From positions 4,401,001 through 4,465,000 of the forward strand of contig NZ_CP046052.1 of NCBI RefSeq assembly GCF_004802635.2: 64,000 nucleotides of DNA. The letters run 5' to 3'. This stretch comes from Methylocystis heyeri (GTDB lineage: Bacteria > Pseudomonadota > Alphaproteobacteria > Rhizobiales > Beijerinckiaceae). Below are positions 28,076 through 36,054 of this stretch, one piece after another. Positions within the stretch are counted from its first letter, which is position 1, and each line of letters opens with the position of its first letter. Below the pieces are notes generated by a model. The model was not told where the DNA came from, ran no database searches, and was given only the letters and a program-made list of their open reading frames with translations. A program made the position numbers and the translations under genes.

Positions 28076-28305
28076 GCCGCTCCTCCCGGGGCCTGGTAAC
28101 GGGGGAAGGAGTTGTCGATCACGCAGGTGTTGTCGACCGGGCAAACCGCGACGCACTGCGGGATGTCGAAGTGGCCGATGCACTCGGTGCACTTCTTGGG
28201 GTTGATGACGAAGGTCCCGTTCTTTTCAGAGATCGCGACATTCGGGCATTCGGCTTCGCACGCCGAGCACGACGTGCATTGCGATGCGATAATCTTATAC
28301 GCCAT
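28072..28305 (-). CDS. fdxN: FdxN-type 2x[4Fe-4S] ferredoxin
   Basis: A 77-residue ferredoxin with [12 protein letters not shown] and [18 protein letters not shown] motifs; the second has the insert typical of nif-linked FdxN. It follows nifB by 39 bases behind GAGGAGCTC. FdxN proteins serve NifB chemistry or nitrogenase electron supply in related bacteria. Confidence 0.94.
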   Translation of the reverse strand: MAYKIIASQCTSCSACEAECPNVAISEKNGTFVINPKKCTECIGHFDIPQCVAVCPVDNTCVIDNSFPRYQAPGGAA

Positions 28306-28344
28306 CAGTAGAGCTCCTCGATAGGGAGGGTTGAGAGGCCGCGT

Positions 28345-29901
28345 TCACGCTTCGATGAACGCGCCCTGCCGGATGTCTGCGTCGCCGCGCGCGACGTGGA
28401 CGATCTCGCCGCTTTTCACGCGGGCAAGATAATCTTTGAAGTAGGCGATGGCCGACTGTTCGATGAACTCGTAGGCATATTGGTCGATCGGCTCGATGCC
28501 GGCGGCCGACAGCGTGTCCTTCGGGCAGTGTCCGATCTTGGCGACGAACACGGCGGTGCAGTCGTTGATCGCCCGGATCACGGTCTCGAGTGCGTCTTCT
28601 TCGCCGTAACCGCCCTGGCAGTAGAGGTCGACGCGGCGGTGGCCGACGAATTTCGCTCCTTCGGAAGAGCTGAGTTCATAGACCTGGAACTCGTTGGCGT
28701 GACCGAAGTGCTCGTTGATGCGTCCGCTGCCCTTGGTCGCGACGGCGACGAGGATCTTGAGGTCGCTGGCGTCTTCCTGGGCGAGCGTCTCCATCTCGGC
28801 CTTCTTGGCCGCGACCTTGGCGAGGCGCTCCTGCTCGACCGCGTTCTGGTAGGCCTGGCGCGACTCGAGATCGTAAGAGACTTCCATCTCCATGATCTTG
28901 TCGGTGGTGAATTCCGCGCTGCGGTCTTCGCCCAGCAGGCCCACCGCGTCGGCGCGGCACTGGCGGCAGTGGCGCATCATGTTCATTTCGCCTTCGCAGG
29001 CGTCCTGAAGCGCCTTCAGCTCCTGAGCCGAAGGACCGCGCTGGCCGTTGAGGCCGAACACCGTCCCGTGCTCGGGCGCCGAGATCAGCGGCATGATGTT
29101 GTGCAGGAACGCGCCGCGGGATTTGACCGCCTTGTTCACTTCCACGAGGTGCTTGTCGTTGATCCCGGGGATCATGACCGAGTTGACCTTGCAGAGGATG
29201 CCGCGCTCGGTCAGCATCTCGAGGCCCTTCATCTGCCGCTCGGTGAGGATGCGGGCCGCCTCGATGCCTTCGACGCGCTTGTGGTTCCAGAAGATCCAGG
29301 GATAGATCTGTGCGCCGACCTCGGGATCGACCATGTTGATCGTGATCGTCACGTGATCGACGTTGTATTTCGCGATGGTGTCGACGTGGTCGGGAAGAGC
29401 GAGGCCATTGGTCGACAGGCAGAGCTTGATGTCCGGCGCAGTCTGGGAAATCAGCTCGAAGGTCTTGAAGGTCTTGGCCGGGTTCGCGAGCGGGTCGCCC
29501 GGACCCGCGATGCCGAGAACGGTCATCTGCGGAATGGTCGAGGCGACGGCGAGCACTTTTTTCGACGCCTGCTCGGGAGTCAGCTTTTCGCTGACGACGC
29601 CCGGGCGCGACTCGTTGGCGCAATCATATTTGCGGTTGCAATAGTTGCACTGAATATTGCAGGCGGGGGCGACGGCGACGTGCATGCGCGCATAATGGTG
29701 ATGCGCTTCCTCGCTGTAGCAGGGGTGGTTTTTGACCTTTTCCCAGATTTCGGGCGCCATGTCGTCCGGGCCGTCGCTGGAGCCGCAGCTGGCTTTGCCG
29801 CCATCCGAGCTTGTGCCGCACCCTTTATGTTCAGCTATTTTCTGCATGATGTCGTCGAGCGGCTCGGCCGCTACGACGTCGAAAGAGGAGGAATCGTCCA
29901 T
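28345..29901 (-). CDS. nifB: NifB, radical-SAM NifB-co synthase with NifX-like tail
   Basis: A 518-residue NifB that makes NifB-co, the 8Fe-9S-C core of FeMo-co. The radical-SAM cysteines are Cys81, Cys85 and Cys88 (CNIQCNYC). Further cysteines for the K-clusters are in HPCYSEE and [12 protein letters not shown]. From about residue 385 the NifX/NafY-like domain follows ([23 protein letters not shown]), the two-domain form. First gene of the minus-strand operon, driven by the sigma-54 box at 30005. Confidence 0.98.
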   Translation of the reverse strand: MDDSSSFDVVAAEPLDDIMQKIAEHKGCGTSSDGGKASCGSSDGPDDMAPEIWEKVKNHPCYSEEAHHHYARMHVAVAPACNIQCNYCNRKYDCANESRPGVVSEKLTPEQASKKVLAVASTIPQMTVLGIAGPGDPLANPAKTFKTFELISQTAPDIKLCLSTNGLALPDHVDTIAKYNVDHVTITINMVDPEVGAQIYPWIFWNHKRVEGIEAARILTERQMKGLEMLTERGILCKVNSVMIPGINDKHLVEVNKAVKSRGAFLHNIMPLISAPEHGTVFGLNGQRGPSAQELKALQDACEGEMNMMRHCRQCRADAVGLLGEDRSAEFTTDKIMEMEVSYDLESRQAYQNAVEQERLAKVAAKKAEMETLAQEDASDLKILVAVATKGSGRINEHFGHANEFQVYELSSSEGAKFVGHRRVDLYCQGGYGEEDALETVIRAINDCTAVFVAKIGHCPKDTLSAAGIEPIDQYAYEFIEQSAIAYFKDYLARVKSGEIVHVARGDADIRQGAFIEA

Positions 29902-30004
29902 TGGTGGCTCCTAACGAGTTCAAGTTTCGCAAGACACCTCGCGGTCCGCGCCGCATCATTTGAGGTCTTTGGTTTGGCGGCGCTTCCCGAACTGTGGAAT
30001 GGTT

Positions 30005-30020
30005 CGCAACTAGCGTGCCA
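30005..30020 (-). promoter_or_regulatory. Sigma-54 promoter of nifB
   Basis: TGGCAC-N5-TTGCG on the minus strand, matching all key positions. Transcription would start near 29994, giving a leader of about 93 bases. Confidence 0.92.
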
Positions 30021-30077
30021 TCTCGACTTTGGGCTTAATCAACGTTGAATCATAAACTTGCGACACTATGCAGCGCT

Positions 30078-30134
30078 TGTTTGCATGGCGACAAGAAGGA
30101 CAAGCTCGGCTTTGATTTTGTCGTCAATTCGACA
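30078..30134. promoter_or_regulatory. Two NifA upstream activator sites between nifB and the TPR gene
   Basis: Perfect TGT-N10-ACA elements at 30078-30093 and 30119-30134. They are 58 and 99 bases from the nifB -24 box. The first is also 61 bases from the -24-like box of the divergent TPR gene. Confidence 0.88.
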
Positions 30135-30153
30135 TTTTGGCTTTACCAGGACG

Positions 30154-30169
30154 AGGCGGCCTCTTTGCG
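30154..30169 (+). promoter_or_regulatory. Weak sigma-54-like promoter of the second TPR gene
   Basis: AGGCGG-N5-TTGCG keeps the GG/GC register and the TTGC box but has a poor -24 end. It is 34 bases before the chosen ATG. Less certain than the other sigma-54 boxes here. Confidence 0.45.
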
Positions 30170-30202
30170 CTGCTGCGGCGCCTGATTTGCTTATGCGCGG
30201 GC

Positions 30203-30688
30203 ATGAAAGAAACAGTGTTGGAGGCGCCTCTCGTCGACTTCGGCGAGTTGCCGGAGGCGATCGATAATCTGCTGCAGCGCGGCGTCGCTGCCTATCGCAC
30301 CGACCGGGTCACGGCGGACGCCTTGTTCAAGGAGGCGCTGGCATCTGCGCCCCAGGAGCTGGCGGCATATTACTGCCTCTATAAGATTCATACGTACATG
30401 GGCAATCTCGACTACGCCGCCGTCGTGGCGCGGGACGGGATGAAAGAGGCGGCGCGGCAGGCCGGCTGGAGCCTCGAGCCGACCGACTGGCCGCCCGGCA
30501 AAGAGGCGGAGGGCGGGCCCGCGCGCTTCGCGCTCTTTACTTTGAAGGCGCTCAGCTTTATCGAACTCAAACGCGATAACCGGCAGGCCGCTCTCGACCA
30601 TCTAGCAACGCTCAAGCGCCTGGACCCCAAAGGCAGCGTCGGCTGGACGGTAATTTCCGAACTTGCCCAAGGGATTGAGCGGGGATGA
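30203..30688 (+). CDS. TPR-like protein (copy 2)
   Basis: A 161-residue paralogue of the 27162 protein. Both share the pattern of an early helix pair (FKEALASAPQELAAYYCLYKI), a central LDYAAVVARDGMKEA stretch, a short DW segment, and a C-terminal ALSFIELKRDNRQAALDHLATLKRLDP repeat. I choose MKETVLEAPL (30203) because an upstream start would lie over the NifA sites. It is divergent from nifB and leads into nifA, 116 bases on. Confidence 0.8.
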   Translation: MKETVLEAPLVDFGELPEAIDNLLQRGVAAYRTDRVTADALFKEALASAPQELAAYYCLYKIHTYMGNLDYAAVVARDGMKEAARQAGWSLEPTDWPPGKEAEGGPARFALFTLKALSFIELKRDNRQAALDHLATLKRLDPKGSVGWTVISELAQGIERG

Positions 30689-30740
30689 AAACGAGGCTCG
30701 ATCCTCAATGAGAGCGCTGTCGCGGACAATGTCTGAAAAT

Positions 30741-30756
30741 CGGCATGGTCCTTGCG
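30741..30756 (+). promoter_or_regulatory. Sigma-54 promoter of nifA
   Basis: CGGCAT-N5-TTGCG with GG/GC in register. Transcription would start near 30767, 38 bases before the nifA ATG. No TGT-N10-ACA is seen between it and the preceding TPR gene, so the activator is unclear. Confidence 0.72.
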
Positions 30757-30804
30757 TCTAATGGCGCAAATCAGCCACTCTCACGGCCGCGCCAGGAGAA
30801 GGCC

Positions 30805-32532
30805 ATGGGCTATCATCCCGGAACCAGCATGAGCAGTTCTGCAGTCCGTCCTATGGACCTGAGCGAATCGGCTCTGGTCGGCATATACGAAGTTTCCAAG
30901 CTCCTCGCTTCGCCCAACCGCCTCGAGCGGACGCTGGCCGGCGTTCTGGCGCTCCTCTCGAGCTTCCTCGATATGCGGCACGGCCTTTTCGCATTGCTCG
31001 ACAAGAGCGGCGAACCGGAGGTCGTCGTCGGCTCCGGCTGGTCCGAAGGCAATGCGAAGAAATATTTCGATCGCCTGCCGCAGCGGGCGATCGGTCAGAT
31101 CGTGGCCACCAAAATGCCGCTGGTGGTCGAAAACGTGCACACTTCCCCTCTTTTCGAGGGCTCCGACCTTTCGGAGTGGGGGCCTACCGACGGCGAGCCT
31201 TTTTCGCTGGTGGGCGTTCCGATCAAGGAAGGCGACAATGTGGTGGGCACGCTCACCATAGACCGCGTTTTCAGCGACCGCTCGTCGGTCCGCTTCGACC
31301 ATGACGTGCGCTTCCTCACCATGATCGCGAATCTGGTGGGCCAGACCCTGCGGCTGCAAAAGCTGATCGCGCGGGACCGCGAAAGGCTGATGCAGGAAAA
31401 CGCGCGTCTGGGCAAGATCGAGCGTCCGGCGATATCGGAGCCGAGATTCGACGGCATAAAGGGCATCGTCGGCTCGAGCCCCGCGGTGCGGGCGGTGGTC
31501 GACAAGATCCGTATCGTCGCCAAATCCCGGTCGACGGTTCTGCTGAGAGGCGAGTCCGGCACCGGCAAGGAATTGTTCGCGGCCGCGATCCACAATCTTT
31601 CCCCCCGGCACGCCAAGCCTTTCGTCAAGCTGAACTGCGCCGCGCTGCCTGAGAGCGTGCTCGAATCCGAGCTGTTCGGACATGAGCGCGGCGCATTCAC
31701 CGGCGCCGCCAACATGCGCAAGGGCCGTTTCGAGCTCGCCGACGGGGGCACCCTGTTTCTGGACGAGATCGGCGAGATCACGCCTGCTTTTCAGGCAAAG
31801 CTGCTCCGCGTCCTGCAGGAGGGCGAATTCGAGCGCGTAGGCGGGGCCCGCACCATCAAGGTGGATGTGCGCTTCGTCTGCGCCACCAACAAAAACCTGG
31901 AAGAAGCGGTGCAGAAGAACGAGTTCCGCGCCGACCTCTACTACAGGATCAGCGTGGTGCCGATCTTCCTGCCCCCTCTGCGCGAGCGCAAGGGGGACCT
32001 CGAGCCGCTCGCCGGCGAGTTTCTGCGCCGCTTCAACGCGGAGCAGGGGACCCGTCTCACGATGTCGCCCTCTGCGCTCGACGTGCTTTCCGAATGCGGC
32101 TTCCCCGGCAACATTCGCGAGCTGGAGAACTGCATCTACCGTACTGCGACATTGGCGAGAGGCGACGCCATCGTCGACCGGGATTTTTCCTGCCGCAACG
32201 ATGGCTGTCTTTCCGCAGTGTTGTGGAGCGGCTCGCCGGAGTCGGCGCCCTCGCCGCTGTTCAAGCAGCAATTGCCTATCGTTCCGGCGCAGCGTTCCCC
32301 CGGAGCGGCGTCCGCCCACCCATCCTCGGGCGCAGAGGAAGAAGACGAGGCCGCCTTCTCTTCGAGAGCGGACTCCTCTGCTGGCGAGCAGCGTTCGGAG
32401 CGGGAAAGACTGATCCACGCCATGGAGCAGGCGGGATGGGTCAAAGCCAAAGCGGCTCGCCTGCTGAATTTGACGCCGCGCCAGATCGGCTACGCTTTGC
32501 AAAAGCACGCCATCCCTATCAAGAAGTTCTGA
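30805..32532 (+). CDS. nifA: NifA transcriptional activator, oxygen-sensitive type
   Basis: A 575-residue sigma-54 activator from MGYHPGTSMSSSAV (30805), behind AGGAGAAGG. An N-terminal GAF domain (about 20-190) is followed by the AAA+ domain with Walker A GESGTGKE at 249-256 and the sigma-54 contact motif GAFTGA at 296-301, then a Fis-type helix-turn-helix at the end (AKAARLLNLTPRQIGYAL). Cys431, Cys443, Cys463 and Cys468 give C-x11-C-x19-C-x4-C, the metal-binding signature of NifA proteins inactivated directly by oxygen. It fits the absence of nifL. Confidence 0.98.
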   Translation: MGYHPGTSMSSSAVRPMDLSESALVGIYEVSKLLASPNRLERTLAGVLALLSSFLDMRHGLFALLDKSGEPEVVVGSGWSEGNAKKYFDRLPQRAIGQIVATKMPLVVENVHTSPLFEGSDLSEWGPTDGEPFSLVGVPIKEGDNVVGTLTIDRVFSDRSSVRFDHDVRFLTMIANLVGQTLRLQKLIARDRERLMQENARLGKIERPAISEPRFDGIKGIVGSSPAVRAVVDKIRIVAKSRSTVLLRGESGTGKELFAAAIHNLSPRHAKPFVKLNCAALPESVLESELFGHERGAFTGAANMRKGRFELADGGTLFLDEIGEITPAFQAKLLRVLQEGEFERVGGARTIKVDVRFVCATNKNLEEAVQKNEFRADLYYRISVVPIFLPPLRERKGDLEPLAGEFLRRFNAEQGTRLTMSPSALDVLSECGFPGNIRELENCIYRTATLARGDAIVDRDFSCRNDGCLSAVLWSGSPESAPSPLFKQQLPIVPAQRSPGAASAHPSSGAEEEDEAAFSSRADSSAGEQRSERERLIHAMEQAGWVKAKAARLLNLTPRQIGYALQKHAIPIKKF

Positions 32533-32547
32533 TGGCGGCGCAGTTAG

Positions 32548-33345
32548 ATGGTCAGCGAACAACAGCAGCAGGACGCAAATCCTCTCGATTGGCTGGGCAA
32601 ACCCGTACGTTGCAGGGAATGCGCCCATTCGGCCTTGAACCGCGAAGGTCTTTGCCGAAAAGGCGCGACCTGCGTACGCGACCGCCGCGCCCGTCGCATC
32701 GATCGTTTTTTCAAGGAAAACGTCGAGCTGGCGAACGACTACCTCAGGCATGAATATTTCGAGGTGAGAACGATCGCGGCGCGCTACGCGAGCCTGCTGC
32801 GCTTGCCCGCCCTTCTATCCGACCCGGAGTCCGAGGTCAGGGCGGCGGCGATCATGCGGCTGCCTGTCGCCCGTATCGAGGGCCTTCGCTGCGATCCCGA
32901 GCCGCGCGTCAGGATCGCCGTCGCCAATCGGCTCGAAGGCCGGGCGCTCATGAGCATGCTCGACGACGAGGACTATCTCGTCCGCGTCAATGTCGTGCGC
33001 CGGCTTTCCCCTGATCTGCTGCCGCTCGCGGTAAAGGACGCGGATTCGGAAGTCAGGCGCTGGGTCGCGAGGCGCCTGCCGGTGGAGCGTCTCGATCTGC
33101 TGCTGTTCGATCCGGAGCCGCTGGTGCGGGTGGTCGTCGCGGAGCGTCTTCCCGAAAAGCGCCTGTCGGCGCTCGCGGACGATCCGGACATCAGGGTGCG
33201 CTTCGCGGTCGCCGAACGGGCCCCGGAAGAACTTCTGCGCTATCTGCTGAAGGACAAAGAGGAAATCATCCGCGCTACGGCTGCGGAACGCATCGAAGCG
33301 GCGGGCGAAGAAAACAAAGACGGAAAAGAAGACGGGTCTCGTTGA
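32548..33345 (+). CDS. LRV-type 4Fe-4S leucine-rich repeat protein (copy 2)
   Basis: A 265-residue paralogue of the 26384 protein. Cys22, Cys25, Cys36 and Cys42 have the identical C-x2-C-x10-C-x5-C spacing, followed by RDRRARRIDRFF and about eight helical repeats (LLSDPESEVRAAAIMRLP, DPEPRVRIAVANRL and others). It starts 15 bases after nifA and is probably co-transcribed, though its ribosome site is poor. Function as for copy 1. Confidence 0.9.
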   Translation: MVSEQQQQDANPLDWLGKPVRCRECAHSALNREGLCRKGATCVRDRRARRIDRFFKENVELANDYLRHEYFEVRTIAARYASLLRLPALLSDPESEVRAAAIMRLPVARIEGLRCDPEPRVRIAVANRLEGRALMSMLDDEDYLVRVNVVRRLSPDLLPLAVKDADSEVRRWVARRLPVERLDLLLFDPEPLVRVVVAERLPEKRLSALADDPDIRVRFAVAERAPEELLRYLLKDKEEIIRATAAERIEAAGEENKDGKEDGSR

Positions 33346-33388
33346 GCGGGAGGGCGAGCGCATCCTGCGGATTCGCTCGGCATTTTCT

Positions 33389-33430
33389 CAGAGTCTGTCC
33401 ATGTTTCTTGGAAACATGAAGAGACTCTGA
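33389..33430. terminator. Terminator-like hairpin after the second LRV gene
   Basis: TCAGAGTCT and CATGTTTC pair with GAAACATG and AGACTCTGA, with mismatched bases between the two blocks and a 3-base loop. There is no long T run. It lies between convergent genes and adjoins the dispersed repeat at 33425-33486. Confidence 0.55.
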
Positions 33431-33486
33431 GCTCTTGATTTAACGCGTTTCCCACGCCGAACCCGCATCCGCTTCGGCTGGAAACG
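33425..33486 (-). repeat. Dispersed repeat, single copy
   Basis: Read on the minus strand this starts CGTTTCCAGCCGAAG and continues with GGTTCGGCGT-GGAAACGCGTTAAA, a close relative of the 62-base tandem unit at 55837-55960, 22 kb away. It contains the inverted pair CGTTTCC/GGAAACG. Confidence 0.7.
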
Positions 33487-33488
33487 TC

Positions 33489-34079
33489 TTAGACCGGACG
33501 GTTTTCGTTGCGGTTGCGGACCGGGCCCATGCGCTCGAGGCCTTGCTCATAGGTGATCGGGTCGAATTTGCCGTCGAACTTCAGCGCCGCATCGGCGACC
33601 TTGTCCGTTTTGCCGGCGGTCGAAGCCTTCTTCAGCTCGCTTTTTTCGAGATAAAGGAGTTCGAGCAGCTCGTTGTAGACCGTAGACTCGTCGATCGGCA
33701 AAATTTGGAACGTGATCCCGTCGAGTTCGACCGTGTATTTGCTGAGAAGGTCGATGTTGTTGCAGAAGAGAAAGTATTTTCCGGTCGGGCTCAGCAGGCC
33801 GTCGAGAACTTCCCTCAGCGTCTTCAGATACTCGAAAGAGTGAAGATAGCAGGCGATAAAGGCGATCGCCGGCTCGCCGGCATTGGCCATCGCGATAACC
33901 TGATCGGCCGTCATTTCCGGCGGTCTTTTCTCATCCGCGAACTGCTGCGCGAATTTCAACGCGAGTTCGCCACGGAAGCCATAACGACCCGGGCGTTCGG
34001 TCGGACTTTTCAGCACCGCGTTGAGCAGGCGACCTTGTTGGTCCAGAGTCGCGAAGGCCGTATCTTTGATGTCTGTCAT
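33489..34079 (-). CDS. Unknown 196-residue protein with its own sigma-54 promoter
   Basis: MTDIKDTAFATLDQQGRLL opens a soluble protein with no signal peptide or membrane segment. The middle (IAFIACYLHSFEYLKTLREVLDGLLSPTGKYFLFCNNIDLL in outline) is hydrophobic and mixed alpha/beta, and the C-terminus is charged. Two cysteines only. I recognise no family. A near-consensus sigma-54 box lies about 187 bases upstream and the nif island ends next to it, so nitrogen-related expression is likely. It is convergent with the LRV gene. Confidence 0.75.
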   Translation of the reverse strand: MTDIKDTAFATLDQQGRLLNAVLKSPTERPGRYGFRGELALKFAQQFADEKRPPEMTADQVIAMANAGEPAIAFIACYLHSFEYLKTLREVLDGLLSPTGKYFLFCNNIDLLSKYTVELDGITFQILPIDESTVYNELLELLYLEKSELKKASTAGKTDKVADAALKFDGKFDPITYEQGLERMGPVRNRNENRPV

Positions 34080-34265
34080 GTCGTTTGTCCGGATCCTTAC
34101 AAAACTAGGCAGCCGAAGCGTCTGATTGCCCGGCGTTGTGGCGTAGGAGCTAGCCTCGATCGCCCGGCCGAACGCCGCGGTGGGCGATATCGCATGCGTC
34201 GATTTTCCCGCGCCGAAAAACGGGCGAAAATTACGCAGGTGGCGTCATTGCCACAAAAATAGCCA

Positions 34266-34281
34266 AGCAACGCCTGTGCCA
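34266..34281 (-). promoter_or_regulatory. Sigma-54 promoter of the unknown gene
   Basis: On the minus strand TGGCAC-N5-TTGCT. Transcription would start near 34255 with a leader of about 175 bases. Just upstream is a small palindrome, TGCAA-AA-TTGCA. No perfect TGT-N10-ACA is seen up to 34496, so NifA control is not shown. Confidence 0.78.
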
Positions 34282-34496
34282 TTGTGCAAAATTGCATCAA
34301 AACCTGCGAAGCCCTTTCCGATGGGCGCCCGATCCTGGCTGCCGGATCAATTCGCAAAGGAAAATTAACCATGTGAGCCGATGATCCCGGCCCAATGCTC
34401 CGCTGCTCGCCTCGCGCGAACGAAATATCAACAGCGCATCGGGCCTGATGCGCCGGAGATTTCGAGACGGACAAAGCCGGAACGCGGAACATCGAC
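34282..34496. other. Intergenic region between the unknown gene and the sugar locus
   Basis: About 215 bases, part of a 417-base gap. Apart from the palindrome next to the sigma-54 box I see no gene or clear promoter for the plus-strand sugar genes. Confidence 0.4.
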
Positions 34497-36026
34497 ATGC
34501 TGGACAAATCTTCGCTCGAGCCTCGAAAGACTCTTCCCGAGCCGCTGTTCATATTCGAGCTCGCCAATAATCATATGGGCGACGTCGAGCACGGGCTTCG
34601 CGTCATATCGGAATTCGGGGCGCTTGCGCGCGGTTATGATTTTTCCTTCGCCTTCAAGCTGCAGTTTCGCGAGCTCGACAGCTTCATCCATCCCGATTTC
34701 CAAAACCGGACGGATATCAAATATATCAAGCGGTTTTCGGAGACCCGGCTGGATCGGGACGCAACGCGGAGATTGACCGCGGCGATCAAATCCGAGGGCT
34801 TCCTCGCCATGTGCACGCCTTTCGACGAAGCCTCCGTCGACAGGATCGTGGAGGACGGCTTCGATATCCTCAAGATCGCGAGCTGCTCTTTCACCGATTG
34901 GCCGTTGCTGGAAAAAATCGCTTCGGTCGATCTGCCCATCATCGGATCCACGGCGGGCATCGAATGCGCCGACATGGATAATGTGGTCGCTTTCATGCGC
35001 CATCGCGACAAGGACTTTGCGCTGATGGCCTGCGTCGCCCGATATCCGACGCCCCATGAGGCGCTTCAGCTCAACCAGATCGACGTGCTGAAGGAGCGCT
35101 ATCCCAATCTTCGGATAGGCTATTCGACCCATGAGGACCCCGGCGAGACCGTGCCTGTCGCGATGGCGATCGCCAAGGGCGCGGTCCTCTTCGAAAAGCA
35201 TATCGGCGTGCCCACCGACGCCTATCCGCTCAACGCCTATTCGGCCAGTCCGGCTCAGGCGCGAGCCTGGCTGGACGCCGCCAGAAGAGCCTATGAGATA
35301 TGCGGCGTCGCGGGGCGGCGCATCGAGCCTTCCGCTGCGGAACTCGCCGCGTTGCGCGATTTGCGGCGGGGCGCCTTCGCCAGGCGGCCGATCGGCAGGG
35401 GAGAGCGCATCCGCACCGAGGACGTTTTCTTCGCCATTCCGACCCAGCCGGGCCAGATCACAGCCAACGACTGGTCGAAATACACTTTATTCACGGCGGC
35501 CGAGGACATTCCCGCCGGAGCGCCGGTGAACGAAGCGGCGACGAACCGCGAGCATGTGCGTGCGAAGGTGTTCTCGATCGTCTCGAGCGTGAAGAAGCTC
35601 CTCGCGGAGAGCAAGGGCGTCGTACCCGGCGAAGCGGAACTCGAAATATCGCATCATTTCGGATTGGAGCGCTTCGAGGAATACGGCATCACGATGGTGA
35701 CCGTGGTCAACCGGGGCTACTGCAAGAAGCTGATCGTCGTGCTGCCGGGGCAAAGGCATCCCGAACAATTCCACAAGCTCAAGGAAGAAACCTTCCATGT
35801 GCTGCATGGCGAATTGATTTTGCATCTCGACGGCAAGGAGCGCATCTGCGGCCCCGGCTCCGTCGTGACGATCGCGCCCGGTGTGCGTCACGCCTTCGAG
35901 ACCCGGACGGGCGCCGTGTTCGAGGAGATCTCCTCGACGCATTTCGCCAACGACTCGTTCTACACCGACGAAGCCATCAACAAGAATCCCGATCGCAAGA
36001 CGCTGTTGCGTTACTGGCTGGCTTGA
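34497..36026 (+). CDS. NeuB-like sialic-acid-type synthase fused to a cupin
   Basis: A 509-residue protein. Residues about 15-265 are a NeuB TIM barrel (FELANNHMGDVEHG at the start, GYSTHEDPG and LFEKHIGVP later), the fold that condenses PEP with a sugar aldehyde. Residues about 285-350 resemble the SAF/antifreeze domain of NeuB. The last 140 residues form a cupin (HPEQFHKLKEETFHVLHGE, then PGVRHAFE). A C-terminal cupin is not part of classical NeuB. It leads a sugar operon with the TPP enzyme 28 bases downstream. Substrate unknown. Confidence 0.85.
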   Translation: MLDKSSLEPRKTLPEPLFIFELANNHMGDVEHGLRVISEFGALARGYDFSFAFKLQFRELDSFIHPDFQNRTDIKYIKRFSETRLDRDATRRLTAAIKSEGFLAMCTPFDEASVDRIVEDGFDILKIASCSFTDWPLLEKIASVDLPIIGSTAGIECADMDNVVAFMRHRDKDFALMACVARYPTPHEALQLNQIDVLKERYPNLRIGYSTHEDPGETVPVAMAIAKGAVLFEKHIGVPTDAYPLNAYSASPAQARAWLDAARRAYEICGVAGRRIEPSAAELAALRDLRRGAFARRPIGRGERIRTEDVFFAIPTQPGQITANDWSKYTLFTAAEDIPAGAPVNEAATNREHVRAKVFSIVSSVKKLLAESKGVVPGEAELEISHHFGLERFEEYGITMVTVVNRGYCKKLIVVLPGQRHPEQFHKLKEETFHVLHGELILHLDGKERICGPGSVVTIAPGVRHAFETRTGAVFEEISSTHFANDSFYTDEAINKNPDRKTLLRYWLA

Positions 36027-36054
36027 AGCCTCCTACAAAAGGAATACGCCCTCG

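Noticed and set aside
28396-30048. A 550-codon plus-strand frame
   Set aside because: Shadow of nifB that also runs through the nifB promoter.
30781-32751. A 656-codon minus-strand frame
   Set aside because: Shadow of nifA and the start of the second LRV gene.
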